DNA of 19,246 nucleotides, taken from NCBI GenBank assembly GCA_000193795.2, contig AEPI01000033.1, positions 1-19,246 on the forward strand, given 5' to 3'. The DNA is from Neisseria lactamica NS19 (GTDB taxonomy: Bacteria; Pseudomonadota; Gammaproteobacteria; Burkholderiales; Neisseriaceae). Shown here in pieces: positions 1 to 6,454 of the stretch. Numbering within the stretch: position 1 is the stretch's first letter; the number at the start of each line of letters is the position of its first letter. The position numbers were made by a program, and so were the translations under genes. The notes under the pieces are model-generated. The model searched no databases. It saw only the letters and a list, made by a program, of their open reading frames with translations, and had not been told where the DNA came from.

Positions 1-363
1 CCAAGTATGCAGCAACACCCTACACACTCTGATAACAATATCGGCTTAAAAGACCGCATCAGATGGACAAAGTCCGAGTTTCCTACTGAGAAATCTTTAA
101 ATGGACATTTCAAAGCTCATGGAAAAGAATTTGGCAATATAACCATTGAAGACTACCAAAAAATGGCGTCTGATTTGTTATCAAAACAGACATCGGACAA
201 GATATTAGGTTATCAGACGGAACATAGACGAGTGCGCTATGATATCAATAACAATATCTATGTTTTGGCCAATCCAAAAACATTCAAAATCAAAACAATG
301 TTTAAACCAAACTTAGGAAAGAAGTATTATGATGGAGAATTCAAAAAAGACATGGGAAATTGA
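1..363 (+). CDS. Polymorphic toxin C-terminal cassette, BECR-like RNase fold (maf-type), 5' end possibly outside window
   Basis: The frame is open from base 1, so the first ATG (position 7) need not be the real start; this may be the end of a longer MafB-type protein or a silent cassette without a secretion domain. Within it, a segment reading HFKAHGKEFG (about residues 34-43), then EDYQKMA, a basic stretch HRRVRYD and a terminal KTMFKPN is the pattern of toxin C-termini assigned to the barnase/EndoU/colicin/RelE (BECR) RNase group. From family knowledge such domains are ribonucleases released at the end of MafB, CdiA or Rhs proteins. The stop codon lies inside the next gene, which starts at 329 in another frame, the usual toxin-immunity overlap. 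AT-rich compared with the core genome. RNase activity is inferred; the exact toxin family is uncertain. Confidence 0.6.
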   Translation, partial: PSMQQHPTHSDNNIGLKDRIRWTKSEFPTEKSLNGHFKAHGKEFGNITIEDYQKMASDLLSKQTSDKILGYQTEHRRVRYDINNNIYVLANPKTFKIKTMFKPNLGKKYYDGEFKKDMGN

Positions 364-535
364 CGGAGAAATATGGCTACATTGTCCTGTTTGCGGAACT
401 GAAGTTATGGACTATGATATCTGTGACGTTTGTCAGTGGCAAAATACAGGAGATACTAATATAGATGGTGGCCCTAATGAAATGACACTTGCGGAGGCTA
501 AAGAAGCTTACGCAAAAGGCTTACCAATTAGATAA
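329..535 (+). CDS. CPCC-type cysteine-rich small protein, probable immunity protein of the upstream toxin
   Basis: A 68-residue protein with two CxxC pairs: CPVCG near residue 19 and CDVCQW near residue 32, followed by GGPNEMTLAEAKEAYAKG. This is the layout of the cysteine-rich CPCC family (two metal-binding knuckles, then GGPN and an EA helix), here with CPVC in place of CPCC. Members often sit beside polymorphic toxins and are taken to be immunity proteins. The start (ATG ATG) lies 35 bp before the toxin stop and has a purine-rich AGGAAAGAAG just upstream, so it is probably translationally coupled. Zinc binding and neutralisation of the 1-363 toxin are inferences. Confidence 0.65.
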   Translation: MMENSKKTWEIDGEIWLHCPVCGTEVMDYDICDVCQWQNTGDTNIDGGPNEMTLAEAKEAYAKGLPIR

Positions 536-539
536 ATAA

Positions 540-605
540 GCACCTAGAGAAATCAATAATGACGGAACCCCATGGTTACCTAATTCTAGATATTTTATCA
601 AATGA
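540..605 (+). pseudogene. 20-codon C-terminal tail of a lost toxin cassette
   Basis: Directly after the stop of the CPCC gene an open frame without a start reads ...NDGTPWLPNSRYFIK and ends with TGA at 603-605. The TGA overlaps the ATG of the next small gene in the arrangement ATGA. Such a stop/start overlap is what an intact toxin-immunity pair looks like, so I read this as the last 20 codons of a toxin whose body was lost in recombination while its immunity gene was kept. The reading is short and rests on the overlap and on the protein-like composition; the toxin type is unknown. Confidence 0.4.
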
Positions 606-919
606 AAAAAAATATTTTTCACAATGTAAGCCTTTATGAAATAATCTTTTCCGATAATGGAAATACCCTTACATTATCTTTTACAGATACAATTGAAGGT
701 AATTATTTCGGATATATTAAATGCAGTAATATTTTGAATTTTAAATTAGATACAAATAATTTCGTAGATTATGAGGATAAGGAAGATAGCTTGTTTCCCT
801 TGTTTATACCCGAAATAGAGCTATATAAATACCAATTTTATAGTGAAATTATTATTGATGTAGGGATTATTATAAAAATATCTGCCGAAACAATTAATTT
901 TGAGCCACTGGGAGAATAG
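602..919 (+). CDS. Small hypothetical protein, probable orphan maf-type immunity protein
   Basis: A 105-residue, AT-rich acidic protein rich in Ile, Phe, Tyr and Asn, starting MKKNIFHNVS and ending FEPLGE. I do not recognise a family. Its position as a short gene fused by an ATGA overlap to a toxin tail, between two other toxin-immunity units, suggests an immunity protein. No convincing Shine-Dalgarno is visible, which fits translation by re-initiation from the toxin frame that is now missing. The repeat element at 938-1037 begins 19 bp after its stop. Function unproven. Confidence 0.5.
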   Translation: MKKNIFHNVSLYEIIFSDNGNTLTLSFTDTIEGNYFGYIKCSNILNFKLDTNNFVDYEDKEDSLFPLFIPEIELYKYQFYSEIIIDVGIIIKISAETINFEPLGE

Positions 920-937
920 TAACTGCTTTCCCAGCAG

Positions 938-1037
938 CCGTAGGTCGGATTCTCGAATCCGACATTTTCCAACAGCGGCATTTCGGAAACGATAGACGCA
1001 TCAAATATTTTTGTCGGATACAAATATCCAACCTACA
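938..1037. repeat. Palindromic intergenic element, long form (GTAGGTCGG...CCAACCTAC ends)
   Basis: About 100 bp beginning CCGTAGGTCGGATTCTCG and ending near CAACCTACA. The left end contains the perfect palindrome GTCGGATTCTCGAATCCGAC; the right end contains the degenerate hairpin TCGGATACAAATATCCAA; the outermost GTAGGT pairs with ACCTAC. A 68-bp relative with the same ends lies at 3890-3957. It looks like a small non-autonomous hairpin repeat. It ends exactly where recognisable MafB coding sequence begins. Confidence 0.65.
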
Positions 1038-1710
1038 TCTCTGCGCAGCAAACCTTACAAGATATTAATGAATTAGGAAATTTAAGTCCCGAGGCACAAC
1101 TTGCAGCTGCAACCGCATTACAAGACAGTGCTTTTGCGGTAAAAGACGGTATCAACTCTGCCAAGCAATGGGCAGATGCCCATCCGAACATTACAGCTAC
1201 TGCCCAAACTGCCCTTTCCGTAGCAGAGGCAGCAACTACGGTTTGGGACGGTAAAAAAGTAGAACTTAACCCGACCAAATGGGATTGGGTTAAAAATACC
1301 GGCTATAAAACACCTGCTGCCCGCCTTATGCAGACTGTAGACGGTGAGATGGCAGGTGGAATAAACTTATTAAATCTTTACCAAACAGCACCGCTGAAAA
1401 AAGAAAACAAAGTTTTGAGAAGTTTAGTAGTAACTGGAGTTCAGCAAGTTTTGATTCAGTGCACAAAACACTAGCTCCCCATGCACCTGGTATTTTAAGT
1501 CCTGATAAAGTTAAAACTCGATACACTAGTTTAGATGGAAAAATTACAATTATAAAAGATAACGAAAACAACTATTTTAGAATCTATGATAATTCACGAA
1601 AACAGTATCTTGATTCAAATGGTAATGTTGTGAAAACCGGTAATTTGCAAGGTAAGCAAGCAAAAGATTATTTACAACAACAAACTCATATCAAGAACTT
1701 AGACAAATGA
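1037..1710 (+). pseudogene. mafB: MafB C-terminal region plus toxin cassette, broken by a one-base deletion
   Basis: Frame 2 from 1037 reads AQQTLQDINELGNLSPEAQL, then INSAKQWADAHPNITATAQT and PTKWDWVKNTGY, ending MQTVDGEMAGG at 1360; this resembles the conserved stretch before the variable toxin in MafB proteins. There is no start codon or secretion domain. At about 1360 the frame is lost; adding one A after GGTGGA would continue it as NKLIKSLPNS and on through SFDSVHKTLAPHAPGILSPD to the stop at 1708-1710. Without it, translation stops at 1472. The last ~80 residues (RYTSLDGKITIIKD, YFRIYDNSRKQYLDSNG, QQQTHIKN) form a small toxin domain I cannot assign. It is therefore a silent, frameshifted cassette that could be re-expressed only by recombination into a full mafB. 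Confidence 0.7.
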
Positions 1711-2063
1711 ATGAACACAACCTGTTAATTTTCTGTTTAAAAGACAATGTTTCAATTAGTGAATATACTGAAATGATTGATTGGGCTTATAAAAACATTC
1801 AATCTGAAACAGTTGTAGAAATTACGGAAAATCAAATCATTGAATATCAAAATCGTGGATTATGGAGGCATGTTTCTGAAATTACCGATAATTGGTTATT
1901 TGGGCCAAGTGAGGGGGATTGGCTAATAGATAAGGAAAGTATTTTGGCTGTAAAAGAAAAATTACAAAATTCAGATTTTTCTACAGAGCCCTTAGTGAAA
2001 AATATTATTCATGTACTTGAATATGCTATAAAAAATGAAAAAACAGTAATTTTTCATTTTTGA
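1707..2063 (+). CDS. Probable MafI-type immunity protein for the 1037-1710 toxin
   Basis: A 118-residue acidic protein (MNEHNLLIFCLKDNVSISEY...) that starts with the ATG of an ATGA overlap with the toxin stop, the standard coupled layout of toxin-immunity pairs. Visible features are a Trp-rich middle (LWRHVSEITDNWLFGPSEGDW) and a helical C-terminus. I cannot place it in a named family. The cognate relationship follows from position only. The toxin frame upstream is broken, so translational coupling may be impaired although the gene itself is intact. Confidence 0.55.
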   Translation: MNEHNLLIFCLKDNVSISEYTEMIDWAYKNIQSETVVEITENQIIEYQNRGLWRHVSEITDNWLFGPSEGDWLIDKESILAVKEKLQNSDFSTEPLVKNIIHVLEYAIKNEKTVIFHF

Positions 2064-2292
2064 AACTAATCTAATTTTTAATAATATTGATGCAGAGCAA
2101 GCAGCATTAGATGCCGCACGTTATGCGGATGAACATAATTTGTGGAAAGATAGAAAAGCAAAAGTGCCTGCACAAGAAATTGTTGGCTATACGGCTAAAA
2201 CTGGGGAACCAACATCTACTATTAATGTGTATAGGGGGAAACCTAATGGACATACTGGTCTAAGTCCTATACATGTCTCACCTGGAAATTAG
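2062..2292 (+). pseudogene. Toxin C-terminal cassette without start (silent cassette fragment)
   Basis: An open frame starting at the stop of the preceding gene reads AEQAALDAARYADEHNLWKD, then IVGYTAKTGEPTSTINVYRG and ends TGLSPIHVSPGN followed by TAG at 2290-2292. It has no start codon in a plausible place and no linker, so it is a C-terminal toxin fragment used only as recombination substrate. The next small gene starts 12 bp later with a good ribosome binding site, as expected for its immunity gene. The toxin class is not recognised with confidence. Confidence 0.55.
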
Positions 2293-2304
2293 CAAGGAAT
2301 GTAA

Positions 2305-2706
2305 ATGGCTATTTATGACTTAAACGAAATAGTAACCCGTGCTGCATTAGGTATGTATAAAGGTAAATGGCAAAACATGGATTTTGAGCAGGTTTTACAA
2401 AATATTGTTCAGAAAACAGATTTTACATCCTCTTGGGAATATGGGGAAAATTGGGCTATTTTCTGTCTAAACGAAAAGTCTGTTGGTATGTTATGCAAAA
2501 AGATACCTTTCGCGATTATAGAGAATGAAAAATTATCACAAAAAATATACCAGGAATACCCTTGGATACTAACCCAACAGGTTTATCATTTTGATACAGA
2601 TAAAATTTTATTAAACAAATATGTATGCAAATTAACTATTGAAATAATGAATACAATCAGCCAAGAACCTATATCTTTACAAGATTTTTATGTATCTACC
2701 GTGTAG
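2305..2706 (+). CDS. Small hypothetical protein, probable immunity protein of the 2062-2292 toxin tail
   Basis: A 133-residue AT-rich gene with AAGGAATG 6-13 bp before its ATG. The protein starts MAIYDLNEIVTRAALGMYKG and has a Trp/Tyr-rich centre (DFTSSWEYGENWAIF, YPWILTQQVYHFD). I do not recognise a family. The size, position right after a toxin tail and base composition fit a MafI-type immunity gene. It appears intact. No promoter is visible in the 12-bp gap, so expression would depend on upstream transcription or on internal promoters. Confidence 0.5.
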   Translation: MAIYDLNEIVTRAALGMYKGKWQNMDFEQVLQNIVQKTDFTSSWEYGENWAIFCLNEKSVGMLCKKIPFAIIENEKLSQKIYQEYPWILTQQVYHFDTDKILLNKYVCKLTIEIMNTISQEPISLQDFYVSTV

Positions 2707-2783
2707 ATGTGCGTGGTGGGAACTCGCTGTTTGAAATTGTGTCGGGAATTCGCAATCCTAAATTAGAAACAACATTTAATTGA
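2700..2783 (+). pseudogene. Short open frame, probable further toxin tail
   Basis: Overlapping the end of the previous gene in another frame, the sequence reads YRVDVRGGNSLFEIVSGI then RNPKLETTFN and stops at 2781-2783. It has no start. A YRxDxR motif near an N-terminus occurs in some ADP-ribosylating toxins, but the piece is far too short to claim that. I list it because it repeats the pattern of this segment: immunity-gene stop followed at once by a headless coding fragment. Confidence 0.3.
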
Positions 2784-3000
2784 AGCATATAATTTAATGG
2801 ATACAACAGGATAACCGAATTATATTTGAGACAGCTCCAAAATTGATAAGTTCTGTTAATAATGTCAATGCTGTCAGGAACAGTTTTTTTGCAAAGGTTT
2901 TGGATGGCACGTTCCTATAACTGTTTTCCTTACAGATTCAACCGGTTATCCTTTATTTCGCCCGTTTTTCCTTGATGATTCCGGTTTTTCAACCGCCGTT
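2784..3000. other. Degenerate AT-rich remnant between maf cassettes and SMI1 gene
   Basis: No intact gene. On the + strand a headless frame at 2798-2920 reads TAPKLISSVNNVNAVRNSFF and ends in TAA; it may be another cassette remnant but could be chance in AT-rich DNA. No DUS, dRS3 or Correia element was seen here. A T8 run lies at 2883-2890 and T-rich stretches near 2930-2990 could act as downstream sequence for the convergent SMI1-type gene. Confidence 0.35.
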
Positions 3001-3540
3001 TTATATTTCTTCGTCAGAAAACTCATCTTCATGCCGCAAGCTGCGGATAAAGGTTTCAAAATCGGGGGCAAGTTCGACTATTTCAAAATCCGATTCTTGT
3101 TCGACAAATACTACTTTCGGCTCTCCGTCTTTTCCACACTCTCGATAGTCCAAGGCAAACATGGCATGCCCTCCTGACGGGTCGTTGGCAAAATACACGC
3201 CGATAGGCGGATATTCCCATTCTTCCAGCCAAAGTTTTTGCCCCATCTCGCCGCACAGACTCCCTTCTTTTTCAAAACCGATTCCCGACACCTCGCAAAT
3301 TTGCACATGATTGTCTGCCCACGAATTTCTCTGCATGATCGGAAAGCAGTTTTTAACAAATATCCCGCCGTTTTGTACTGCCATCAATTCAATAAAACTT
3401 TGCGGCAATTTATAGCCCAGTTCACTTTCTACGGCAGCCAAAATTTTAGGGGTAAACGGGGCTTCTTTGTAGTTTTCATCTGCCCAACTATTAGTTTTCC
3501 ATACAGAGGACAAATCAAAATCTTTAAAAACTTGAGACAT
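3001..3540 (-). CDS. SMI1/KNR4 (SUKH superfamily) protein, probable toxin immunity protein
   Basis: A 179-residue acidic protein. Residues 36-60 (ESELGYKLPQSFIELMAVQNGG) match the SUKH signature of Glu...Leu-Gly..Leu-Pro followed by NGG; residues 113-133 (IGVYFANDPSGGHAMFALDY) match the later strand motif with GGH and a DY pair; the tail is strongly acidic (HEDEFSDEEI). From family knowledge SUKH proteins are immunity proteins to diverse nuclease toxins. The start is supported by AAGGAAG just upstream (3545-3551 on the - strand). It is opposite in strand to the maf cassettes and no toxin precedes it; the region upstream is repeat DNA, so it is an orphan. Its partner toxin is unknown. Confidence 0.8.
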   Translation of the reverse strand: MSQVFKDFDLSSVWKTNSWADENYKEAPFTPKILAAVESELGYKLPQSFIELMAVQNGGIFVKNCFPIMQRNSWADNHVQICEVSGIGFEKEGSLCGEMGQKLWLEEWEYPPIGVYFANDPSGGHAMFALDYRECGKDGEPKVVFVEQESDFEIVELAPDFETFIRSLRHEDEFSDEEI

Positions 3541-3608
3541 AATGTTCTTCCTTATTAATTTCAGCTATAAACAGGTGGGGTATTCATGCCCGACTTTTAC
3601 CGTCTATC

Positions 3609-3703
3609 ATTCCCGTGCAGGCGGGACTTCAAAAGTTTCAAATTGCAGCAGCCTTGAAATGTTCCCGAAATGCCGAGGTCTGGATTCCCGCCTGCGCGGG
3701 AAT
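3609..3703. repeat. dRS3-bounded mosaic repeat unit
   Basis: A degenerate dRS3 (ATTCCCGTGCAGGCGGGACT, 3609-3628) and an exact-type inverted dRS3 (ATTCCCGCCTGCGCGGGAAT, 3684-3703) bracket a 55-bp spacer. This is the structure of neisserial intergenic mosaic elements. It lies upstream of the SMI1-type gene and is non-coding. Confidence 0.75.
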
Positions 3704-3739
3704 GACGGCAGAGGTTTGGGCAAAAATTGCCTTTCCCGT

Positions 3740-3751
3740 TTCAGACGGCAT
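3740..3751 (-). repeat. DNA uptake sequence (AT-DUS)
   Basis: TTCAGACGGCAT, the reverse complement of ATGCCGTCTGAA, standing alone in repeat DNA with no inverted partner of the same dialect. Confidence 0.9.
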
Positions 3752-3771
3752 TTTGCCTCTCGGTGTACATT

Positions 3772-3857
3772 GTAGCGTGGGCTTTGCCCACGATAATGAC
3801 GGCTAAAAGAGGTCGTCTGAAATTTTAGGTTTGATTCGTGGGCAAAGCCCACGCTAC
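3772..3857. repeat. Nested palindrome with 22-bp perfect inverted arms
   Basis: Arms at 3772-3793 and 3836-3857 are perfect reverse complements (GTAGCGTGGGC...). Each arm also contains its own palindrome CGTGGGCTTTGCCCACG, so the RNA could form one long stem or two separate hairpins. The 42-bp loop carries AGGTCGTCTGAA at 3810-3821. Non-coding; likely a small mobile-type hairpin repeat. Confidence 0.75.
3810..3821 (+). repeat. Variant DNA uptake sequence, N. mucosa dialect (AG-mucDUS form)
   Basis: AGGTCGTCTGAA differs at two positions from the AT-DUS used elsewhere in this window and equals the dialect described for the N. mucosa/sicca group. Confidence 0.6.
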
Positions 3858-3889
3858 GGGCTTCTATTCTCTCCTGCTACGGTTTTCTG

Positions 3890-3957
3890 CCGTAGGTCGG
3901 ATTCTCGAATCCGACATTTCCAACAGAGTTTTGTCGAATACAAGTATTCGACCTACA
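3890..3957. repeat. Palindromic intergenic element, short form, possible uvrD terminator
   Basis: Same ends as the element at 938-1037: CCGTAGGTCGGATTCTCG at the left, then GTCGAATACAAGTATTCGAC and CCTACA at the right. About 32 bp of the middle are missing. It begins 8 bp beyond the uvrD stop on the - strand, so its two hairpins could serve as a transcription end, although the T-run is modest. Confidence 0.65.
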
Positions 3958-3965
3958 TTTTAAAT

Positions 3966-6173
3966 TCACACTTCTTCCAATTTCGCAAACTTGGTATCCA
4001 GCTCTTTCACGCCTTGTTTGCCGAAATTGATGGTCAGTCGGGCGGATTCGCCTTTGTCTGCGGCATCGATGATGACGCCGGTGCCGAATTTGGCGTGGCG
4101 GACGTTTTGTCCGATGCGGAAGCCTGCGTAGGTTTGGGGCTGTTTGTAGTCGTCGATGATTTTGTCTTTGGGCGCGGCGGTTTGGCGCGTGTTGCCATAG
4201 CGGTCGTAGGCGGTTTTTTTGACGGACAGGTAGTGCAATACTTCGGTCGGGATTTCTTCGACGAAGCGGGAGACGATGCCGAATTGGGTTTGTCCGTGCA
4301 GCATGCGTTGTTGCGCCATGGTGATGTAGAGGCGTTTGCGGGCGCGGGTGATGGCGACGTACATGAGGCGGCGTTCTTCTTCGAGGCCGCCGCGTTCGGC
4401 AAGGCTCATTTCGCTGGGGAAGCGGCCTTCTTCCATGCCGGTGAGGAATACGGCGTTAAATTCCAAGCCTTTGGCAGCGTGCACGGTCATGAGTTGGACG
4501 GCTTTTTCGCCTGCTCCTGCCTGGTTTTCGCCGGATTCGAGGGCGGCGTTGCTCAAGAAAGCGAGAATAGGGAAAGCGGGGTCGTCTGAAATGTTGTCGG
4601 GCAGGATTTCAAAATTGCTGTCTTCGGGTTTGAACTCGATGGCGGCGTTGACGAGTTCGTCGAGGTTGTCGAGGCGGTCTTGGTTGTCGCCTTTTTGGGT
4701 TTTGTAGTGTTCGATCAGGCCGCTGTCTTTGAGGATGCCGGCGATGATTTCGGGCAGGGGCATTTGTCCGACTTGGTTGCGCAGGGCTTCAATCAGGCGG
4801 ACAAAGGCGGCGACTTTGGCGGCTTTTGCGCCGACGTTGCAGGCTGCCTGCCAAAGTGAAACGCCTTGCTCTTGCGATGCCGTCTGAAGGTTTTCGACGG
4901 TACGCGCGCCGATGCCGCGCGGTGGGAAATTAATCACGCGCAAAAGGGCGTTGTCGTCGTCGGGATTGACGGCGAGGCGCAGGTAGGCGAGCGCGTGTTT
5001 GATTTCTTGGCGTTCGTAAAAGCGCAGGCCGCCGTAGATTTTGTAGGGAATGCCGCTGCGGAACAGGCTTTGTTCGATGACGCGGGATTGGGCATTGCTG
5101 CGGTAGAGGACGGCGATTTCGTCCAAATCCCGGCCTTCGCGTTCGAGGGCTTTGGTTTCGTCCACGATGAACCGGGCTTCTTCGAGGTCGGTAAAGGCAG
5201 AGTAGTAGCGGATTTTGTCGCCTGCTTCGGCATCGGTACGCAGGTTTTTGCCGAGGCGTTCGTCGTTGTTTTCGATGACGGCATTGGCGGCGGCGAGGAT
5301 GTTGCCGACGGAGCGGTAGTTTTGTTCGAGTTTGACGGGCGCGTCGATGTGGAACTCTTCCATCAGCGCGGTCATATTGCCAACGTTCGCGCCTCGGAAC
5401 CGGTAAATGCTTTGGTCGTCGTCGCCGACGGCAAACACTGCCGCGTTGCCGCCCGCCATGAGTTTGAGCCACGCGTATTGCAGTTTGTTGGTGTCTTGGA
5501 ACTCGTCAACGAGAATGTGGTTGAAGCGGTTTTGGTAGTGCCGGCGCAGCATTTCATTGTTTTGCAGCATTTCGTAGCTGCGGAGCATAAGCTCGGCGAA
5601 ATCAACCACGCCTTCGCGTTGGCAGATTTTGTCGTATTCGGCGTAGCACTCAATCATGCGGCGCGTATGCGGATCGGGCGCGCTCAACACGGAAGCGCGC
5701 AAACCGGATTCTTTTTGCGCATTGATAAAGCCTTGCAGCGAACGCGGCGCGATGATTTCTTCGGCGATGTTGAGGCTTTTGAGCAGGCGTTTGATGAGGG
5801 AAAGCTGGTCGCCGCTGTCGAGGATTTGAAAGGAAGACGGCAAACCGGCATCGCGGTGGTGCAGGCGCAAAAAGCGGTGGCAGAGACCGTGGAACGTGCC
5901 GAGCCACATAGCGCGGACGTTGATGGGAATCATCGCGCCGAGCCGGGTTTGCATTTCTTTGGCGGCTTTGTTGGTAAACGTTACCGCCATGATGCTGTGT
6001 ACGCTTGCCTGACCGGTTTGCAAAAGCCATGCGATGCGCGTGGTCAGCACGCGGGTTTTGCCGCTGCCCGCGCCCGCCAAAACGAGGGCGGATTGCGGCG
6101 GCCAGGTTACGGCGGAAAGTTGCTCGGGGTTTAAGCCTTGCAGGAGGTTGGGGGCGGATTGGTCGGGAAACAT
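3966..6173 (-). CDS. uvrD: DNA helicase II UvrD (superfamily 1A)
   Basis: A 735-residue 3'-5' DNA helicase for nucleotide-excision and mismatch repair (E. coli UvrD is 720). All SF1A motifs are visible: Q-motif LNPEQLSAV (14-22), Walker A AGAGSGKT (33-40), motif Ia AVTFTNKAAKEM (63-74), motif II VDEFQDT (222-228), motif III VGDDDQSIYRFRGA (249-262), motif IV LEQNYRS, motif V MTVHAAKGLEF and motif VI EERRLMYVAITRARKR. The C-terminus (FRIGQNVRHAKFGTGVI to the end) is the Tudor-like RNA-polymerase-binding tail that separates UvrD/PcrA from Rep. The ATG at 6173 follows a DUS (6178-6189) and has no clear Shine-Dalgarno. An internal DUS lies at 4877-4888. It may be in one transcription direction with glnE but a DUS-pair hairpin separates them. 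Confidence 0.95.
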   Translation of the reverse strand: MFPDQSAPNLLQGLNPEQLSAVTWPPQSALVLAGAGSGKTRVLTTRIAWLLQTGQASVHSIMAVTFTNKAAKEMQTRLGAMIPINVRAMWLGTFHGLCHRFLRLHHRDAGLPSSFQILDSGDQLSLIKRLLKSLNIAEEIIAPRSLQGFINAQKESGLRASVLSAPDPHTRRMIECYAEYDKICQREGVVDFAELMLRSYEMLQNNEMLRRHYQNRFNHILVDEFQDTNKLQYAWLKLMAGGNAAVFAVGDDDQSIYRFRGANVGNMTALMEEFHIDAPVKLEQNYRSVGNILAAANAVIENNDERLGKNLRTDAEAGDKIRYYSAFTDLEEARFIVDETKALEREGRDLDEIAVLYRSNAQSRVIEQSLFRSGIPYKIYGGLRFYERQEIKHALAYLRLAVNPDDDNALLRVINFPPRGIGARTVENLQTASQEQGVSLWQAACNVGAKAAKVAAFVRLIEALRNQVGQMPLPEIIAGILKDSGLIEHYKTQKGDNQDRLDNLDELVNAAIEFKPEDSNFEILPDNISDDPAFPILAFLSNAALESGENQAGAGEKAVQLMTVHAAKGLEFNAVFLTGMEEGRFPSEMSLAERGGLEEERRLMYVAITRARKRLYITMAQQRMLHGQTQFGIVSRFVEEIPTEVLHYLSVKKTAYDRYGNTRQTAAPKDKIIDDYKQPQTYAGFRIGQNVRHAKFGTGVIIDAADKGESARLTINFGKQGVKELDTKFAKLEEV
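4877..4888 (+). repeat. AT-DUS inside uvrD
   Basis: ATGCCGTCTGAA, perfect 12-mer within the uvrD coding sequence (read on the strand opposite to the gene). Confidence 0.9.
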
Positions 6174-6177
6174 AGGG

Positions 6178-6189
6178 ATGCCGTCTGAA
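6178..6189 (+). repeat. AT-DUS immediately upstream of the uvrD start
   Basis: Perfect ATGCCGTCTGAA 5 bp from the uvrD ATG. It occupies the place where a ribosome binding site is expected. Confidence 0.9.
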
Positions 6190-6313
6190 AAGTGGAATGC
6201 GCTATTTTAATGGAAATGGCGGGGTTTTAAACGGTTCTTATTTGTTTGTTTTGATTTTTGCCCGGGTAACAAATCCCATCATTCCCACAAAAACAGAAGC
6301 CTGAAATCCCGTC

Positions 6314-6332
6314 ATTCCCGCGAAGGGGGAAT
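6314..6332. repeat. Degenerate dRS3 repeat
   Basis: ATTCCC, 7 bp, GGGAAT; one base shorter in the spacer than the standard 20-mer. It lies in the otherwise gene-free 281-bp uvrD-glnE gap, which also holds a DUS-pair terminator and nothing else I can identify. Confidence 0.6.
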
Positions 6333-6407
6333 CCGGTTTTTTGGTTTCAGCCATTCCCGATAAATCGCTTTAGCTCTGCTGCAACCTTAAAACGGCACGG
6401 TGCAAAA

Positions 6408-6447
6408 ATGCCGTCTGAAACCCGGATTGTCAGGCTTCAGACGGCAT
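6408..6447 (-). terminator. DUS-pair hairpin terminator of glnE
   Basis: ATGCCGTCTGAA (6408-6419) and its reverse complement (6436-6447) form a 12-bp stem with a 16-nt loop, 7 bp past the glnE stop. On the - strand the hairpin is followed by TTTTTGC, a short U-tract. Confidence 0.85.
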
Positions 6448-6454
6448 TCCTTAT

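Noticed and set aside
2904..2920. TGGCACG, a match to the -24 element of sigma-54 promoters
   Set aside because: There is no GC at the -12 position; TATAA follows instead.
4581..4590. GTCGTCTGAA in uvrD as a second variant DUS
   Set aside because: Preceding bases do not match the 12-mer dialect, and it lies in a coding stretch (SDD) where chance is sufficient.
4866..6134. Long + strand ORF (422 codons) opposite uvrD
   Set aside because: It is a shadow of the GC-rich uvrD coding sequence, with no ribosome binding site or recognisable motif.
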